Assembly: GCF_003172895.1 (NCBI RefSeq)
Contig: NZ_QGKL01000038.1
Location: 1 to 49,006 of the forward strand
Reading direction: 5' to 3'
DNA: 49,006 nt
Origin: Leucothrix arctica
Lineage (GTDB): Bacteria > Pseudomonadota > Gammaproteobacteria > Thiotrichales > Thiotrichaceae
Shown here piece after piece: positions 7,625 through 16,388 of this stretch. Below the pieces are notes generated by a model, which saw only the letters and a list, made by a program, of their open reading frames with translations, did no database searches and was not told where the DNA came from. Position numbers and translations under genes: made by a program. Position 1 is the stretch's first letter. The number at the start of each line of letters is the position of its first letter.

Positions 7625-8239
7625 ATGAAAAAAGCATTAGTAGTTGTATTTGCAGGTTTGGCAATGATGGCCTCTGTTAGCAGTTTTGCAAAAGGTGACC
7701 CGGCTAAGGGTAAGTCTTTATCTGCAACATGTAGCGCTTGTCATGGTGCTGACGGTAATAGTAGTAACCCTGAGTGGCCAAAACTAGCAGGCCAAGGTGA
7801 AGGTTACCTAGCTAAGCAACTTAATGACTACCGAAGCGGTGCTCGTGTAAATGCAGTGATGAGTGCTCAAGCAGGACTTATTGCTTCTGATGAAGATGTT
7901 GAGCACCTTGCAGCATATTTTGCCTCTCAAAAAACAACAGCCGGTGCTGGTGATAAAGATAAAGTTGAAGAAGGTCGCCTGATTTATAAAGGCGGTAAGG
8001 TTTCAGCTAAGATTACTGCTTGTGCAGCGTGTCATGGTCCAACCGGTGTCGGTAATGACGCAGCTAAGTTCCCAAGACTTGCTGGTCAGCATACGACTTA
8101 CTTGTTGGCGCAATTAAAGGCTTTCCGTTCAGGTGAGCGTGCGAATGACGCAGGTAAGATGATGCGAAATATTGCGAGTAAGATGTCTGACACAGACATG
8201 GATGCTATCGTAGAATATGTTTCTGGCTTGAAAGACTAA
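7625..8239 (+). CDS. Cytochrome c4, dihaem c-type cytochrome
   Basis: This 204-residue periplasmic electron carrier begins with a signal peptide, MKKALVVVFAGLAMMASVSS with cleavage after SFA. Two class I cytochrome c domains follow, each with a haem-attachment motif: CSACH at about residue 38 and CAACH at about residue 136. Domain-end motifs (VEHLAAYFASQ and DAIVEYVSGL) are also present. Length and layout match cytochrome c4, which feeds electrons from the bc1 complex to terminal oxidases, including cbb3. I place the start at the ATG at 7625 behind TTGGAGCAAGTA; the upstream TTG at 7613 overlaps that ribosome binding site. A terminator hairpin follows. Confidence 0.93.
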   Translation: MKKALVVVFAGLAMMASVSSFAKGDPAKGKSLSATCSACHGADGNSSNPEWPKLAGQGEGYLAKQLNDYRSGARVNAVMSAQAGLIASDEDVEHLAAYFASQKTTAGAGDKDKVEEGRLIYKGGKVSAKITACAACHGPTGVGNDAAKFPRLAGQHTTYLLAQLKAFRSGERANDAGKMMRNIASKMSDTDMDAIVEYVSGLKD

Positions 8240-8295
8240 ACTTCTGCCAAAGCGTTAGTTGCCAAGCGGTAACTATATTGCTAGATGGAATATAT

Positions 8296-8323
8296 CAAAA
8301 GGTGGCCAATGTGCCACCTTTTG
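8296..8323 (+). terminator. Hairpin after cytochrome c4
   Basis: CAAAAGGTGGC and GCCACCTTTTG form a perfect 11-bp stem around a 6-nt loop; the right arm supplies TTTT. It separates the cytochrome c4 gene from dsbA. Confidence 0.65.
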
Positions 8324-8402
8324 TGCGTTTATTGCATCCATCTATCGAACTTTCAAGTATCATTGTAGTCATTAAAACAAGACTTAATTATAGGAAAAGC
8401 TA

Positions 8403-9365
8403 ATGAAATCTCACCTGACGTTGCTAGGGTCTGTAGTGCTATTTACATCTGTTGGTTTGACAGCGTGTGACTCTGCTACAGCGACTAATGAAAAAGCTAC
8501 TGTAGATGTTAAAAAGACAGTTGTTGAAGAAGTGCAAAAAGTTGCTGAAGCAGCACCTGTTGCAGTTCAAGAAGAAGTTAAGAAAATTGTTGAGGCTGTT
8601 CCTGCCGCTGCTGATGTTAAAGAAGCAGTTGTTGCTAAAGCTGAAGAAGTTAAAGCTGATGTTGTAGCTAAAGCAGTTGAAGTGAAAGATGAGGTTGTTG
8701 CTGAAGTGACAAGCGCACCTGCTACTGAAGCGGTTGTTGCTGCTGCACCTGAGACTGCTGTTCAGGCAGTTGTTGCGAAGGTTGACGAGTCACAGTTTAA
8801 AGAAGGTACTCATTATTTTGAAATCTTCCCAACAATGCAAACAGATTCTGTTGGCGGAAAAATCGAAGTTGTAGAGTTGTTGTGGCTAGCATGTCCTCAT
8901 TGTTTCGCGCTTGAGCCAACAATGAAAGAGTACAAAAAGAGCCTACCTGACTATATCGATTTCAAGCAGGTTCCTGCGATGCTAAACCCTCGTTGGGCTA
9001 CTGATGCTAAGACGTTCTACATTGCTGAGTTGTTAGACCCTAAAGGTGAGAAGAAGCTGATTGATAAGCTTTTCAACGCAATTCATGTTCAGAAGCGTAA
9101 GCGCATGGCTTCGCCAACGGTTGTTAAGCAATTCATCATGCAGCAAGGTATCACTGAAGAAGAGTATGACAATGCGGCAAACTCTATGGTGTTGACGGCT
9201 AAGCTAAATCGCGCACGTCAAGTAAGTGCTGATTCTCAAGCTAACTCGGTTCCAAGCGTTATTATTAACGGTAAGTACCGTACTAGCCCATATGCAGCAG
9301 GTAATGAAAAGAAACTGCTACAGATTATTGAAATGCTTACAAAGCGTGAGCTAGACAAGAAGTAA
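8403..9365 (+). CDS. dsbA: DsbA-type thiol:disulfide interchange protein with lipoprotein anchor
   Basis: This protein introduces disulfides into exported proteins. The thioredoxin-fold domain (about 135-318) has the active site CPHC at residues 164-167 inside ELLWLACPHCFALEP and a cis-proline loop in NSVPSVIING, both typical of DsbA. Unlike classical soluble DsbA it begins with a lipoprotein signal (VGLTAC, acylated Cys22). A roughly 100-residue linker of low complexity follows, with recurring V, A, E and K in blocks such as VVAKAEEVKADVVAKA. It is therefore probably tethered to a membrane by a flexible or helical stalk. The ATG at 8403 is preceded by AGGAAAAG. The dsbA, cytochrome c4 and engB neighbourhood is familiar from Pseudomonas. 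Confidence 0.9.
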   Translation: MKSHLTLLGSVVLFTSVGLTACDSATATNEKATVDVKKTVVEEVQKVAEAAPVAVQEEVKKIVEAVPAAADVKEAVVAKAEEVKADVVAKAVEVKDEVVAEVTSAPATEAVVAAAPETAVQAVVAKVDESQFKEGTHYFEIFPTMQTDSVGGKIEVVELLWLACPHCFALEPTMKEYKKSLPDYIDFKQVPAMLNPRWATDAKTFYIAELLDPKGEKKLIDKLFNAIHVQKRKRMASPTVVKQFIMQQGITEEEYDNAANSMVLTAKLNRARQVSADSQANSVPSVIINGKYRTSPYAAGNEKKLLQIIEMLTKRELDKK

Positions 9366-9368
9366 TTT

Positions 9369-10013
9369 ATGCGACGTTTAAGTTTGTTAGACAGCTTGTT
9401 GGTTGAGTTAGACCAGTCCATGAGAACAGTACATGCTAAGCCGCCTGTATCTGGTCGATCTGTGACACCGGAAAACTTAACTTCGCGAGCTGATCTAACA
9501 GACAAAGAAAGAAAGTTAGCTGCCAGCCTCATGCGCATTAATCATGCGGGTGAGGTTGCTGCTCAAGGTTTGTACCGCGGTCAGGCAATGAAAGCGCGTG
9601 ACCCTGAAGTTAAGCTGCAGATGGAGCAATCTGCTGCTGAAGAAAATGACCACCTAAACTGGTGTGGAGAGCGTCTAACAGCGTTAGGTAGCCATAAGAG
9701 CTTTTTGAATCCAGTCTGGTATTGGGGTTCATTTAGTCTGGGTGCGCTAGCGGGTGCAGCGGGTGACCGTTGGAGTTTAGGATTTGTTAAAGAGACTGAA
9801 GATCAAGTCTTGAAGCATATCAACAACCACCTTCAAAAATTGCCACCTCAAGATAAAGTGAGTCACTCTGTCCTGCTTCAAATGAAGCAAGATGAGCAGC
9901 ATCACGCTGATATCGCAGAGGCGGCGGGAGCAGCTAAATTGCCATTCCCAATCCGCAAAATTCTTATGCCTTTAACTTCTAAAATAATGACAGGCCTGTC
10001 GGCTAAGATTTAA
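9369..10013 (+). CDS. coq7: Coq7 demethoxyubiquinone hydroxylase
   Basis: This 214-residue di-iron carboxylate enzyme hydroxylates the C6 position of 2-polyprenyl-3-methyl-6-methoxy-1,4-benzoquinol in ubiquinone synthesis. Iron ligands are visible as the first Glu in RINHAGEVAAQGLY, an AEENDHLNWC ExxH motif, and a second pair around FVKETEDQVLKHI and KQDEQHHADIA. The long N-terminal extension of about 50 residues is usual in the gammaproteobacterial form. It starts 3 bp after the dsbA stop and may be co-transcribed with it. Its stop lies 5 bp from the stop of the convergent antiporter gene. Confidence 0.95.
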   Translation: MRRLSLLDSLLVELDQSMRTVHAKPPVSGRSVTPENLTSRADLTDKERKLAASLMRINHAGEVAAQGLYRGQAMKARDPEVKLQMEQSAAEENDHLNWCGERLTALGSHKSFLNPVWYWGSFSLGALAGAAGDRWSLGFVKETEDQVLKHINNHLQKLPPQDKVSHSVLLQMKQDEQHHADIAEAAGAAKLPFPIRKILMPLTSKIMTGLSAKI

Positions 10014-10018
10014 GTGTC

Positions 10019-11890
10019 TTACTTGTGCCCTGTTGAATCCCAAGCATGGTCTTCTGTCGTGCGATTCGTCCATTTATCGCGACGTAATATCTTCAATACT
10101 TCTTCCTGAGCCTGACGTGCTTCTGAAATATAGCGCTTGTTATCATTCAGGTGCTTACCCAATCTATCCGTTGTTCGTTGGTCATGCTCTGCAAACTGTA
10201 ACGCTTGACGCCTTGCATGAAAAGCGCGCATACCAAGTGCTTTAAGCGATTTCTCACCCATTTTAAGTGAAGATAAGAAAAGTTCACGCTCTATGTAGTC
10301 AGCACCAGCCGCTTTAAGTGCGTGGTAGTGAAGCGCATCATAAGCGCGCGCATGAATTTCTAAATGAGGAAAGCTGTGCTTTGCCATCTTAACTATTTCT
10401 ATGGCTTTTTCTCGATCATCCACCGTAACAATTAATATTTTAGCTTTGTCCGCACCTGCAGTGTGAAGCAAGTCAGAGCGAGCGGTGTCACCATAAAACA
10501 CGGTATATCCAAAGCTTCTGAGTCTTTCAATGTGGGCTGCGTTATGGTCCAAAATCGTCACAGGTATATCGTTGGCAAATAACAAGCGACCTACGATTTG
10601 CCCATAGCGTCCGAAGCCCGCAATAATGACTGGGCTGTCTTGTTCTTCCATTATTTCATCAGCTTCAGGGCCAGTGACCTTTGCTTCTTTAAACCTTGGG
10701 ATAATGAGTTTTTCATTAAGTAAGATTAGCAGCGGCGTCATTACCATGGAAATAGCGATGGTTGCGGTCAATATATCGATGGTCTCTTTAGGTAATATAC
10801 GGCCTTCTAAGCTTGAAGACAGAAGTACAAAACCAAACTCACCACCTTGAGCTAAGGCGAATGAAAACCAGTACTTGCCGCCCCCAGGGATTTTGAAGAG
10901 CTTCGCGAGCCCCAAAAGAATGAAGAACTTAATAGTGATTAAACCAAAAACTATTTGGCCAAGTAATAGCGGCTCGGTGCTGATTAAGTCGAAGTCGATA
11001 CTCGCGCCGACTGAGATAAAAAAGAGTCCCAGCAGCAGTGCTTTAAATGGGTCGATGTTTGCTTCCAGCTCATGCCTATATTCGCTATCGGCAAGTACAA
11101 CACCAGCGATAAAAGCACCTAGTGCAGGTGATAAACCGACCATGTCCATGAGTAGTGCAATACCCATGACCATCATCAAAGCAGTTGCGGTGAAGAGTTC
11201 ACGCAGCTTGCTTTCAGTGATGTAGCGAAACAATGGGCGAGATAGAAATCGACCAACGAGCACTAGTATGCTGACGGCAAAGATAATGATGAGCGCTTGC
11301 TGAAAGCCGGGTAAGTGAGCAATCAGGCTTGCGCTCTCATGGCTTTCTGCATGAGGCCCAGTATGGTCATTTGGGTTTATTACCGCGAGTAGTGGCAATA
11401 TTGCAATAATAGGGATGACGGCGATATCTTGAAAGAGTAGTACGGCAAAGCTGGACTTTCCGCTGGCCGCATTCATTAGCTTTTTCTCGCCCAATATTTG
11501 TAGGGCAAGCGCAGTAGAGGACAGTGCAAGAATTAATCCGATCGCTAGCGCGGTTTGCCAAGGCTGTCCAAAGAAGTAGGCAATACCGGTAATTACGCCG
11601 GTCGTTAATGCCATTTGCAGCCCGCCAAGTCCAAGAATTGGCATACGCATGCGCCACAGGAGTGACGGCTTCAGTTCTAGTCCGATCAAAAATAGCATCA
11701 TGACGACACCAAATTCGGAGAAGTGCATCAGGCTTTCTGCATCATTCAAAAAGCCTAGTACTGATGGGCCTATGAGTGCGCCAGCGATCAAGTATCCCAG
11801 CACCGAGCCTAAGCCCAGTCGACTAGCGATGGGGACGGCAATCACACCTGCGGCAAGAAATATGAATGCTTGTAGTAGTGACGATTCCAT
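10019..11890 (-). CDS. KefB/KefC-type monovalent cation:proton antiporter
   Basis: This 623-residue CPA2 family protein has about 12 hydrophobic segments in residues 1-390 (for example LGSVLGYLIAGALIGPSVLG and the family GVVMMLFLIGLELKPSLLW). An RCK/TrkA-N Rossmann domain follows from about 408 with VIIAGFGRYGQIVG as its nucleotide-binding glycine motif. A polar tail of about 100 residues ends the protein. In E. coli, KefB and KefC are potassium efflux channels held shut by glutathione and opened by glutathione adducts, acidifying the cytoplasm against electrophiles. The partner flavoprotein gene ends 2 bp upstream, which supports the Kef assignment over a simple sodium antiporter. Confidence 0.9.
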   Translation of the reverse strand: MESSLLQAFIFLAAGVIAVPIASRLGLGSVLGYLIAGALIGPSVLGFLNDAESLMHFSEFGVVMMLFLIGLELKPSLLWRMRMPILGLGGLQMALTTGVITGIAYFFGQPWQTALAIGLILALSSTALALQILGEKKLMNAASGKSSFAVLLFQDIAVIPIIAILPLLAVINPNDHTGPHAESHESASLIAHLPGFQQALIIIFAVSILVLVGRFLSRPLFRYITESKLRELFTATALMMVMGIALLMDMVGLSPALGAFIAGVVLADSEYRHELEANIDPFKALLLGLFFISVGASIDFDLISTEPLLLGQIVFGLITIKFFILLGLAKLFKIPGGGKYWFSFALAQGGEFGFVLLSSSLEGRILPKETIDILTATIAISMVMTPLLILLNEKLIIPRFKEAKVTGPEADEIMEEQDSPVIIAGFGRYGQIVGRLLFANDIPVTILDHNAAHIERLRSFGYTVFYGDTARSDLLHTAGADKAKILIVTVDDREKAIEIVKMAKHSFPHLEIHARAYDALHYHALKAAGADYIERELFLSSLKMGEKSLKALGMRAFHARRQALQFAEHDQRTTDRLGKHLNDNKRYISEARQAQEEVLKILRRDKWTNRTTEDHAWDSTGHK

Positions 11891-11892
11891 AG

Positions 11893-12483
11893 TTATTCCG
11901 CAGCCCAGTCGTTAAGGTATTCTAATGAGTTTGTTTCTTCTTTACTGGGCAGCCCACGTTGTAAGCGCCACAGTATTTGACGGTAATGTTCTGAATGTTC
12001 GTCTATCACTGACTCATGCATGTCATGCGTACGGTGCACGGCAAAGGGCGGCAGGTAGTCCATGCCACACAGTCTTGCTGTCTGATCAAAGGGTTGCAGT
12101 AGTTGCTTCATGCTGTAGTGATTTCTGCCTTCGTTCGAGTATGACATGCGACTACCACCGGAGCTGATAATGCTTCCGAGTGTTTTTCCTTTTAGCGCGT
12201 CGCCTTCTCTGCCATACGCAAAGCCATATTCTAAGACGAGATCTTGCCATTCTTTAAGAAGAGAAGGGCAGCTGTACCAATATAGAGGATGTTGAAACAG
12301 AATGAGGTCATGCTCTAGCAGTAGCGATTGCTCTGCGGGAACATCTATCATGAAATCTGGGTAGGTCTCATAAAGGTCATGAATGGTAATGTCTTCAATT
12401 GCTTCCGCGGCTTTAAGTAAGCGACGCTGCACGCGTGATTTCTCAAGTGCAGGATGTGCAAAAAGAATAAGTATACGATTCAC
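11893..12483 (-). CDS. KefG/KefF-type NAD(P)H oxidoreductase partner of the Kef antiporter
   Basis: This flavodoxin-like quinone reductase of about 196 residues shows the KefG/KefF signatures ILFAHPALEKSRVQRRL, HDLYETYPDFMIDVPAEQ and FQHPLYWYSCPSLLKEW. In E. coli such proteins bind the RCK domain and are needed for full KefB/KefC activity. The gene is directly upstream of the antiporter on the same strand with a 2-bp gap, so the two should be translated together. I prefer GTG at 12483 (MNRILILFAHP, with an upstream AGGG) over the in-frame TTG at 12510, because the family begins near this point. Confidence 0.9.
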   Translation of the reverse strand: MNRILILFAHPALEKSRVQRRLLKAAEAIEDITIHDLYETYPDFMIDVPAEQSLLLEHDLILFQHPLYWYSCPSLLKEWQDLVLEYGFAYGREGDALKGKTLGSIISSGGSRMSYSNEGRNHYSMKQLLQPFDQTARLCGMDYLPPFAVHRTHDMHESVIDEHSEHYRQILWRLQRGLPSKEETNSLEYLNDWAAE

Positions 12484-12550
12484 AATGATCAGCCCTGTTT
12501 TGTGTTGCAAAGCTGATCAATGTAGAGTTATTTTATACTAGATACAAGTG

Positions 12551-13138
12551 CTAAGCCGCTTGTAATTGTGCTATTTGTAGATTGGCCTGATCGATTTGTT
12601 TAGGGTCTGACATTAAGTTATCTGCTTCGATAATTTGTACATTAGTTATGCCAATAAATGAAAGTAGTTGGCGCATATAAGGCGTTGCAAAATCTACTGG
12701 GCTATCGATGGGTACACCCGCTGAAGCAACGACTAGAATTGCACGTTTACCGACTAGTAATCCTTGCGGTCCATTTTCAGTGTATTGGAATGTCACACCA
12801 GCACGACAAATATTATCTACCCATGCTTTTAGTGCTGCAGGTATACCGAAATTATAAACCGGTACGCCAATAACGATCACGTCAGCAGCGTCTAATTGAG
12901 CAACCAGTTCATTAGATAGACTTAGCTTTTCATTTTGCTCAGCGCTGCGTTGCTCTAAAGGGGTAAAGTTTGCACCAATCCATTGCTCATCTATTTGAGG
13001 GACAGGTGTCAGTAGTAGGTCATTCGTTACCACTTGATCTGCGCCAAGTGCGGAAACAACTTTGTCGCTTAGCTCTCGAGAAATTGAACCCTCTGTACGC
13101 ATGCTTGAGTCAATGCGTAGTACTGTTTTGTTAGTCAT
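12551..13138 (-). CDS. azoR: FMN-dependent NADH-azoreductase
   Basis: This 195-residue flavodoxin-fold reductase uses NADH to reduce azo compounds and quinones. Family sequences visible are VLRIDSSMRTEGSISREL at the start, VIGVPVYNFGIPAALKAWVD in the middle, and the FMN-contacting VASAGVP. It sits 67 bp upstream of the KefG-type gene on the same strand, so this strand carries three genes likely involved in electrophile or quinone defence. It is divergent from a LysR regulator gene 99 bp away, which probably controls it. Confidence 0.93.
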   Translation of the reverse strand: MTNKTVLRIDSSMRTEGSISRELSDKVVSALGADQVVTNDLLLTPVPQIDEQWIGANFTPLEQRSAEQNEKLSLSNELVAQLDAADVIVIGVPVYNFGIPAALKAWVDNICRAGVTFQYTENGPQGLLVGKRAILVVASAGVPIDSPVDFATPYMRQLLSFIGITNVQIIEADNLMSDPKQIDQANLQIAQLQAA

Positions 13139-13237
13139 GGTTGATCCTATAGTGTATGTGTTCGATTAGTCTATCCTTTACCTAAAGTCACTATAAGTAC
13201 TATATTGACGTAACTGTATTAACCTGAAGTTTATAAT

Positions 13238-14131
13238 GTGAGTGGTTTTGACGATCTTTTTTGGCTAGTGGAAGTGGTTGATGCGGGCACGTTTACTGCT
13301 GCCGCGAACAAGCATGGCATCTCTAGTGCGGCCATTAGTAAGCGTATTCGTCTAATGGAGGCTAGGCTCAATGTAACCTTGCTCGTTAGAACAACGCGGC
13401 ACCTGCGTATGACTGAAGTTGGCGAGATGTATTATCGTCGAGGTAAGCAATTGCTTGAGGAGTTCAATTATCTTGAGAGTAGTGTTACCTCTGCAAACGA
13501 GCAGCTATCTGGGCGGATTCGAATCAATGCTCCCTTAAGTTATGGTCTTGCTGACTTGGTTAAGCCTATTAATAAGTTTATGGGAGAGTACCCAGAGCTT
13601 GAGGTCGTGCTGCACTTCGATGACCGCACTATTGATATTTTTAGCAGTGACTATGACGTAGTGATACGTATTGGTGAGCTTGCTGATTCGTCACTAGTTA
13701 CTCGACGAATAGCGAGTATGAATCTTGTCTGTTGTGCATCGTCGCGTTACTTAGAGCAGCATGGTGAGCCTAAAACTCCAGAAGCTTTAAACAGTCATAA
13801 TTGTCTGGTGTACCAGCAGGATGATACTTTTTCGACGTGGAAATTTAGTAAAGATGGTCAATCAACATCAGTGACAGCGAATGGATCGTTACTGTCCAAC
13901 AGTGGTGATTTTCTTTGTCAATCGGCCTGCGAACATCAAGGAATTGTGTGCTTGCCTGAATTCATTGCTCGTAAATCGCTGGATACGAGTCAGTTGGTGC
14001 CGTTACTGACAGACTACAGTATTGGAACGTTACATATTTATGCGGTCTACCCTAGCCGTCATTACTTGCCGTTAAAAGTAAAGCAACTGATTGAGTTCTT
14101 GAAGTCTCAACTCAATACGCAAATCAAGTAA
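13238..14131 (+). CDS. LysR family transcriptional regulator
   Basis: This 297-residue protein has an N-terminal winged helix-turn-helix (FWLVEVVDAGTFTAAANKHG, then SSAAISKRIRLMEARL, residues 8-45). A periplasmic-binding-like effector domain from about residue 90 begins RIRINAPLSYGLADL, the form typical of the CrgA/AaeR-like subgroup. It starts with GTG at 13238 behind CTGAAG. Divergent placement against azoR suggests it regulates that gene, as many LysR regulators of quinone or azo reductases do. The effector is unknown. Confidence 0.92.
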   Translation: MSGFDDLFWLVEVVDAGTFTAAANKHGISSAAISKRIRLMEARLNVTLLVRTTRHLRMTEVGEMYYRRGKQLLEEFNYLESSVTSANEQLSGRIRINAPLSYGLADLVKPINKFMGEYPELEVVLHFDDRTIDIFSSDYDVVIRIGELADSSLVTRRIASMNLVCCASSRYLEQHGEPKTPEALNSHNCLVYQQDDTFSTWKFSKDGQSTSVTANGSLLSNSGDFLCQSACEHQGIVCLPEFIARKSLDTSQLVPLLTDYSIGTLHIYAVYPSRHYLPLKVKQLIEFLKSQLNTQIK

Positions 14132-14149
14132 ACCGAAAGCCCTTTCGGT
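14132..14149 (+). terminator. Hairpin after the LysR gene
   Basis: ACCGAAAG and CTTTCGGT form an 8-bp perfect stem around CC, directly after the stop codon. No T-run follows, so termination is uncertain. Confidence 0.4.
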
Positions 14150-14216
14150 AATGTGCCTGAAGAGGTATTCTAAATGTCAGTTATTAGCCATTACGAGCTG
14201 GGGTTTAATTAATTAT

Positions 14217-15365
14217 ATGAAAATTGTCATAGCACCTGATTCATTTAAAGAGAGTCTGTCGTCTGAAGCAGTAGCCCAAGCCATTGCTAAAGGCTTTGCG
14301 AGCATCTTTCCATCGGCAGAGCAGGTCTTGTTGCCAGTCGCGGATGGCGGAGAGGGTACAACTGATGCGTTGATTGCTGCAACAAGCGGTGAGCTATTTA
14401 AGCAGTCAGCTACTGGGCCATTAGGTACACCCGTTGACGCTTTCTGGGGATTACTCGGTGACGGTAAAACTGCCGTTGTTGAAACCGCTGCTGCCTCTGG
14501 GTTGGACCTTATTTCAGTCGCTCAACGTGATCCGTTAAATGCAACGACTCGTGGTACGGGTGAGTTGATATTGGCCGCGATTGATAAAGGTGCGCGACAC
14601 ATTATTGTAGGCCTAGGCGGTAGTGCCACAAATGATGCAGGCGCTGGAATGCTACAGGCGCTAGGGGCTTCATTCTTAGATGCTGATGGATCCGAAATAC
14701 CAGTAGGTGGCGCAGGGCTAGCACTGTTAGACCGTATCGACTTGACGAATTTGGATGCCCGACTTAAAGATGTCACCTTTAATGTGGCTTGTGATGTAGA
14801 TAATCCTTTAGTGGGCGAGTCAGGAGCGTCGGCTATTTTTGGGCCACAGAAAGGCGCAACACCTGAGCAAGTTGCTTTGTTAGATAAAAATTTGAGTCAC
14901 TTTGCTGCGATAACTTTAGCGGCTACAGATAAAAATATACTAAATATTGCAGGTGCAGGTGCAGCAGGGGGCTTGGGCGGTGCTTTTCTTGGGTTCTTAA
15001 ATGCTCAGTTAAAAAGCGGTATTGATATCGTTTTAGATACGGTGGAATTTGAGAAAAACTTAGCGGGTGCGTCTCTGGTCATCACAGGTGAAGGACGCAT
15101 AGATAGTCAAACCGTACGAGGAAAAACACCAGTTGGTGTTAGTAAGCGTGCGAAGGCCTTTGCCGATATTCCAGTGATTGCTTTAGCAGGCTCAGTGGCG
15201 TCAGACGCAGATGTTGTATTTGAGCATGGGATAGATGCCCTGTTTAGTGTTGTGCCAGGTGTTGTTACATTAGACGAAGCACTATCTAATGCGGATGAAA
15301 ACCTGTTTAAAACAGCACGCAATGCCGCACAGTTATTGAAGCTAGGGCAAAGCTTGCCCAGCTAA
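14217..15365 (+). CDS. Glycerate 2-kinase (GlxK/GarK family)
   Basis: This 382-residue enzyme phosphorylates D-glycerate with ATP, feeding glyoxylate or sugar-acid catabolism into glycolysis. The family start MKIVIAPDSFKESLSSEAVA is clear, followed by PVADGGEGTTDAL, VGLGGSATNDAGAGMLQALG and VITGEGRIDSQTVRGKTP. The longer frame from 14151 has no family similarity in its first 22 residues, so I start at ATG 14217, although its ribosome binding site is weak. No glyoxylate carboligase or tartronate semialdehyde reductase gene is adjacent, so the local pathway context is missing. Confidence 0.93.
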   Translation: MKIVIAPDSFKESLSSEAVAQAIAKGFASIFPSAEQVLLPVADGGEGTTDALIAATSGELFKQSATGPLGTPVDAFWGLLGDGKTAVVETAAASGLDLISVAQRDPLNATTRGTGELILAAIDKGARHIIVGLGGSATNDAGAGMLQALGASFLDADGSEIPVGGAGLALLDRIDLTNLDARLKDVTFNVACDVDNPLVGESGASAIFGPQKGATPEQVALLDKNLSHFAAITLAATDKNILNIAGAGAAGGLGGAFLGFLNAQLKSGIDIVLDTVEFEKNLAGASLVITGEGRIDSQTVRGKTPVGVSKRAKAFADIPVIALAGSVASDADVVFEHGIDALFSVVPGVVTLDEALSNADENLFKTARNAAQLLKLGQSLPS

Positions 15366-15375
15366 AGTCTTGTCG

Positions 15376-16254
15376 TTATTGCGCAGCGCCTTGGTAAACT
15401 TTGGGGGTGACACCATAGTTTGCTTTAAAGGCTCTCGCGAAACGGCTTGGGCTACTATAGCCGCACAACTCTCCGACCTTACCAATGGGGGTTGTGCTAC
15501 GTAACTCCGAAGCCGCAAGACTCATGCGTCGCTTTAATAAAAACTGATACGGCGATAAACCAATGCTCTGTTTAAACATGTGCGCGAAGTGATAAGTGCT
15601 CATGCAGGCTTCTTCCGCTAATTGCTCAAGCGTAATGTCCTGACCAATATGTGTGTGCATATTGGTCAGGACACGTGACTTCACTTTGGGCGACAACCCA
15701 CCTCTGATTACTTCTTTCGAGTGTTCACTATAATGTTCTAGTAAGTGCAAAATCAGTTGTTGCTGCAACTCTTGTAGTTGTAAGCGATTACTCGTGTCCG
15801 ATGGTTCAAGAAGTTTAAGTAATGCCTGCAGCCCAGTTGTCATGACGAAGTCAGACTCGAATGTTAAGTCGGGTATCTCAAGCGTGCGGGAGTCTTTATC
15901 AAAAGCTGTTATGCCAAGATAATTCAAATGGGCTTCTGTAAAATACAAGTGAACAAGCTTTAGTGGTTGCCCTACAACCCAGTCAGATGTGTGGTCAGCG
16001 GGGAAAAAACACAGTTTTTCAGGGCTACCTAGGCGATTTTTCTGATCGGTACGGTAAGTGTTTTGGCCACCTTCAATATACATGCTCAATGTATGAATAT
16101 GCTTGTTATGAGTCATGACTCGGTCTTGCTGATTACTCCAGACAGCAAGCGAAACATCACTTTGGATGTCCGCATAGTCTAAGCACGTTGCTTTAGATTG
16201 AAGCATCGCTTGTGATAACAGTCGCTTGGTATTTGATTCGGTCTTTAAACTCAT
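15376..16254 (-). CDS. AraC family transcriptional regulator
   Basis: This 292-residue protein has a C-terminal double helix-turn-helix. The first is DITLEQLAEEACMSTYHFAH followed by MFKQSIGLSPYQFLLKRRM; the second is PIGKVGELCGYSSPSRFARAF. The N-terminal part (about 20-170) is a cupin-like ligand domain with little recognisable sequence. It is divergent from an EamA transporter gene 134 bp away and probably regulates it. Its 3' end is 10 bp from that of glycerate kinase. Confidence 0.92.
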   Translation of the reverse strand: MSLKTESNTKRLLSQAMLQSKATCLDYADIQSDVSLAVWSNQQDRVMTHNKHIHTLSMYIEGGQNTYRTDQKNRLGSPEKLCFFPADHTSDWVVGQPLKLVHLYFTEAHLNYLGITAFDKDSRTLEIPDLTFESDFVMTTGLQALLKLLEPSDTSNRLQLQELQQQLILHLLEHYSEHSKEVIRGGLSPKVKSRVLTNMHTHIGQDITLEQLAEEACMSTYHFAHMFKQSIGLSPYQFLLKRRMSLAASELRSTTPIGKVGELCGYSSPSRFARAFKANYGVTPKVYQGAAQ

Positions 16255-16388
16255 AGGCTAACAGTAAGTCAACTGAGTTATAACGACAATGCCGTTAAGA
16301 CTAGCTCGTTTAAAAAGCACAAGAATTGGTTCTAAGTGGTCTTGGTTTTGCTCTTACACTACTGTTTTTCTACTTAACGAGTACGACC

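Noticed and set aside
8480-8800. The repetitive V/A/E/K region of the DsbA gene considered as a separate small gene or repeat array.
   Set aside because: It is in frame with the signal and the DsbA domain, and the DNA repeats are too diverged for an array.
10626-11225. Long open frames opposite the Kef antiporter gene.
   Set aside because: They mirror the antiporter coding sequence and have Ser/Pro-rich translations typical of shadow frames.
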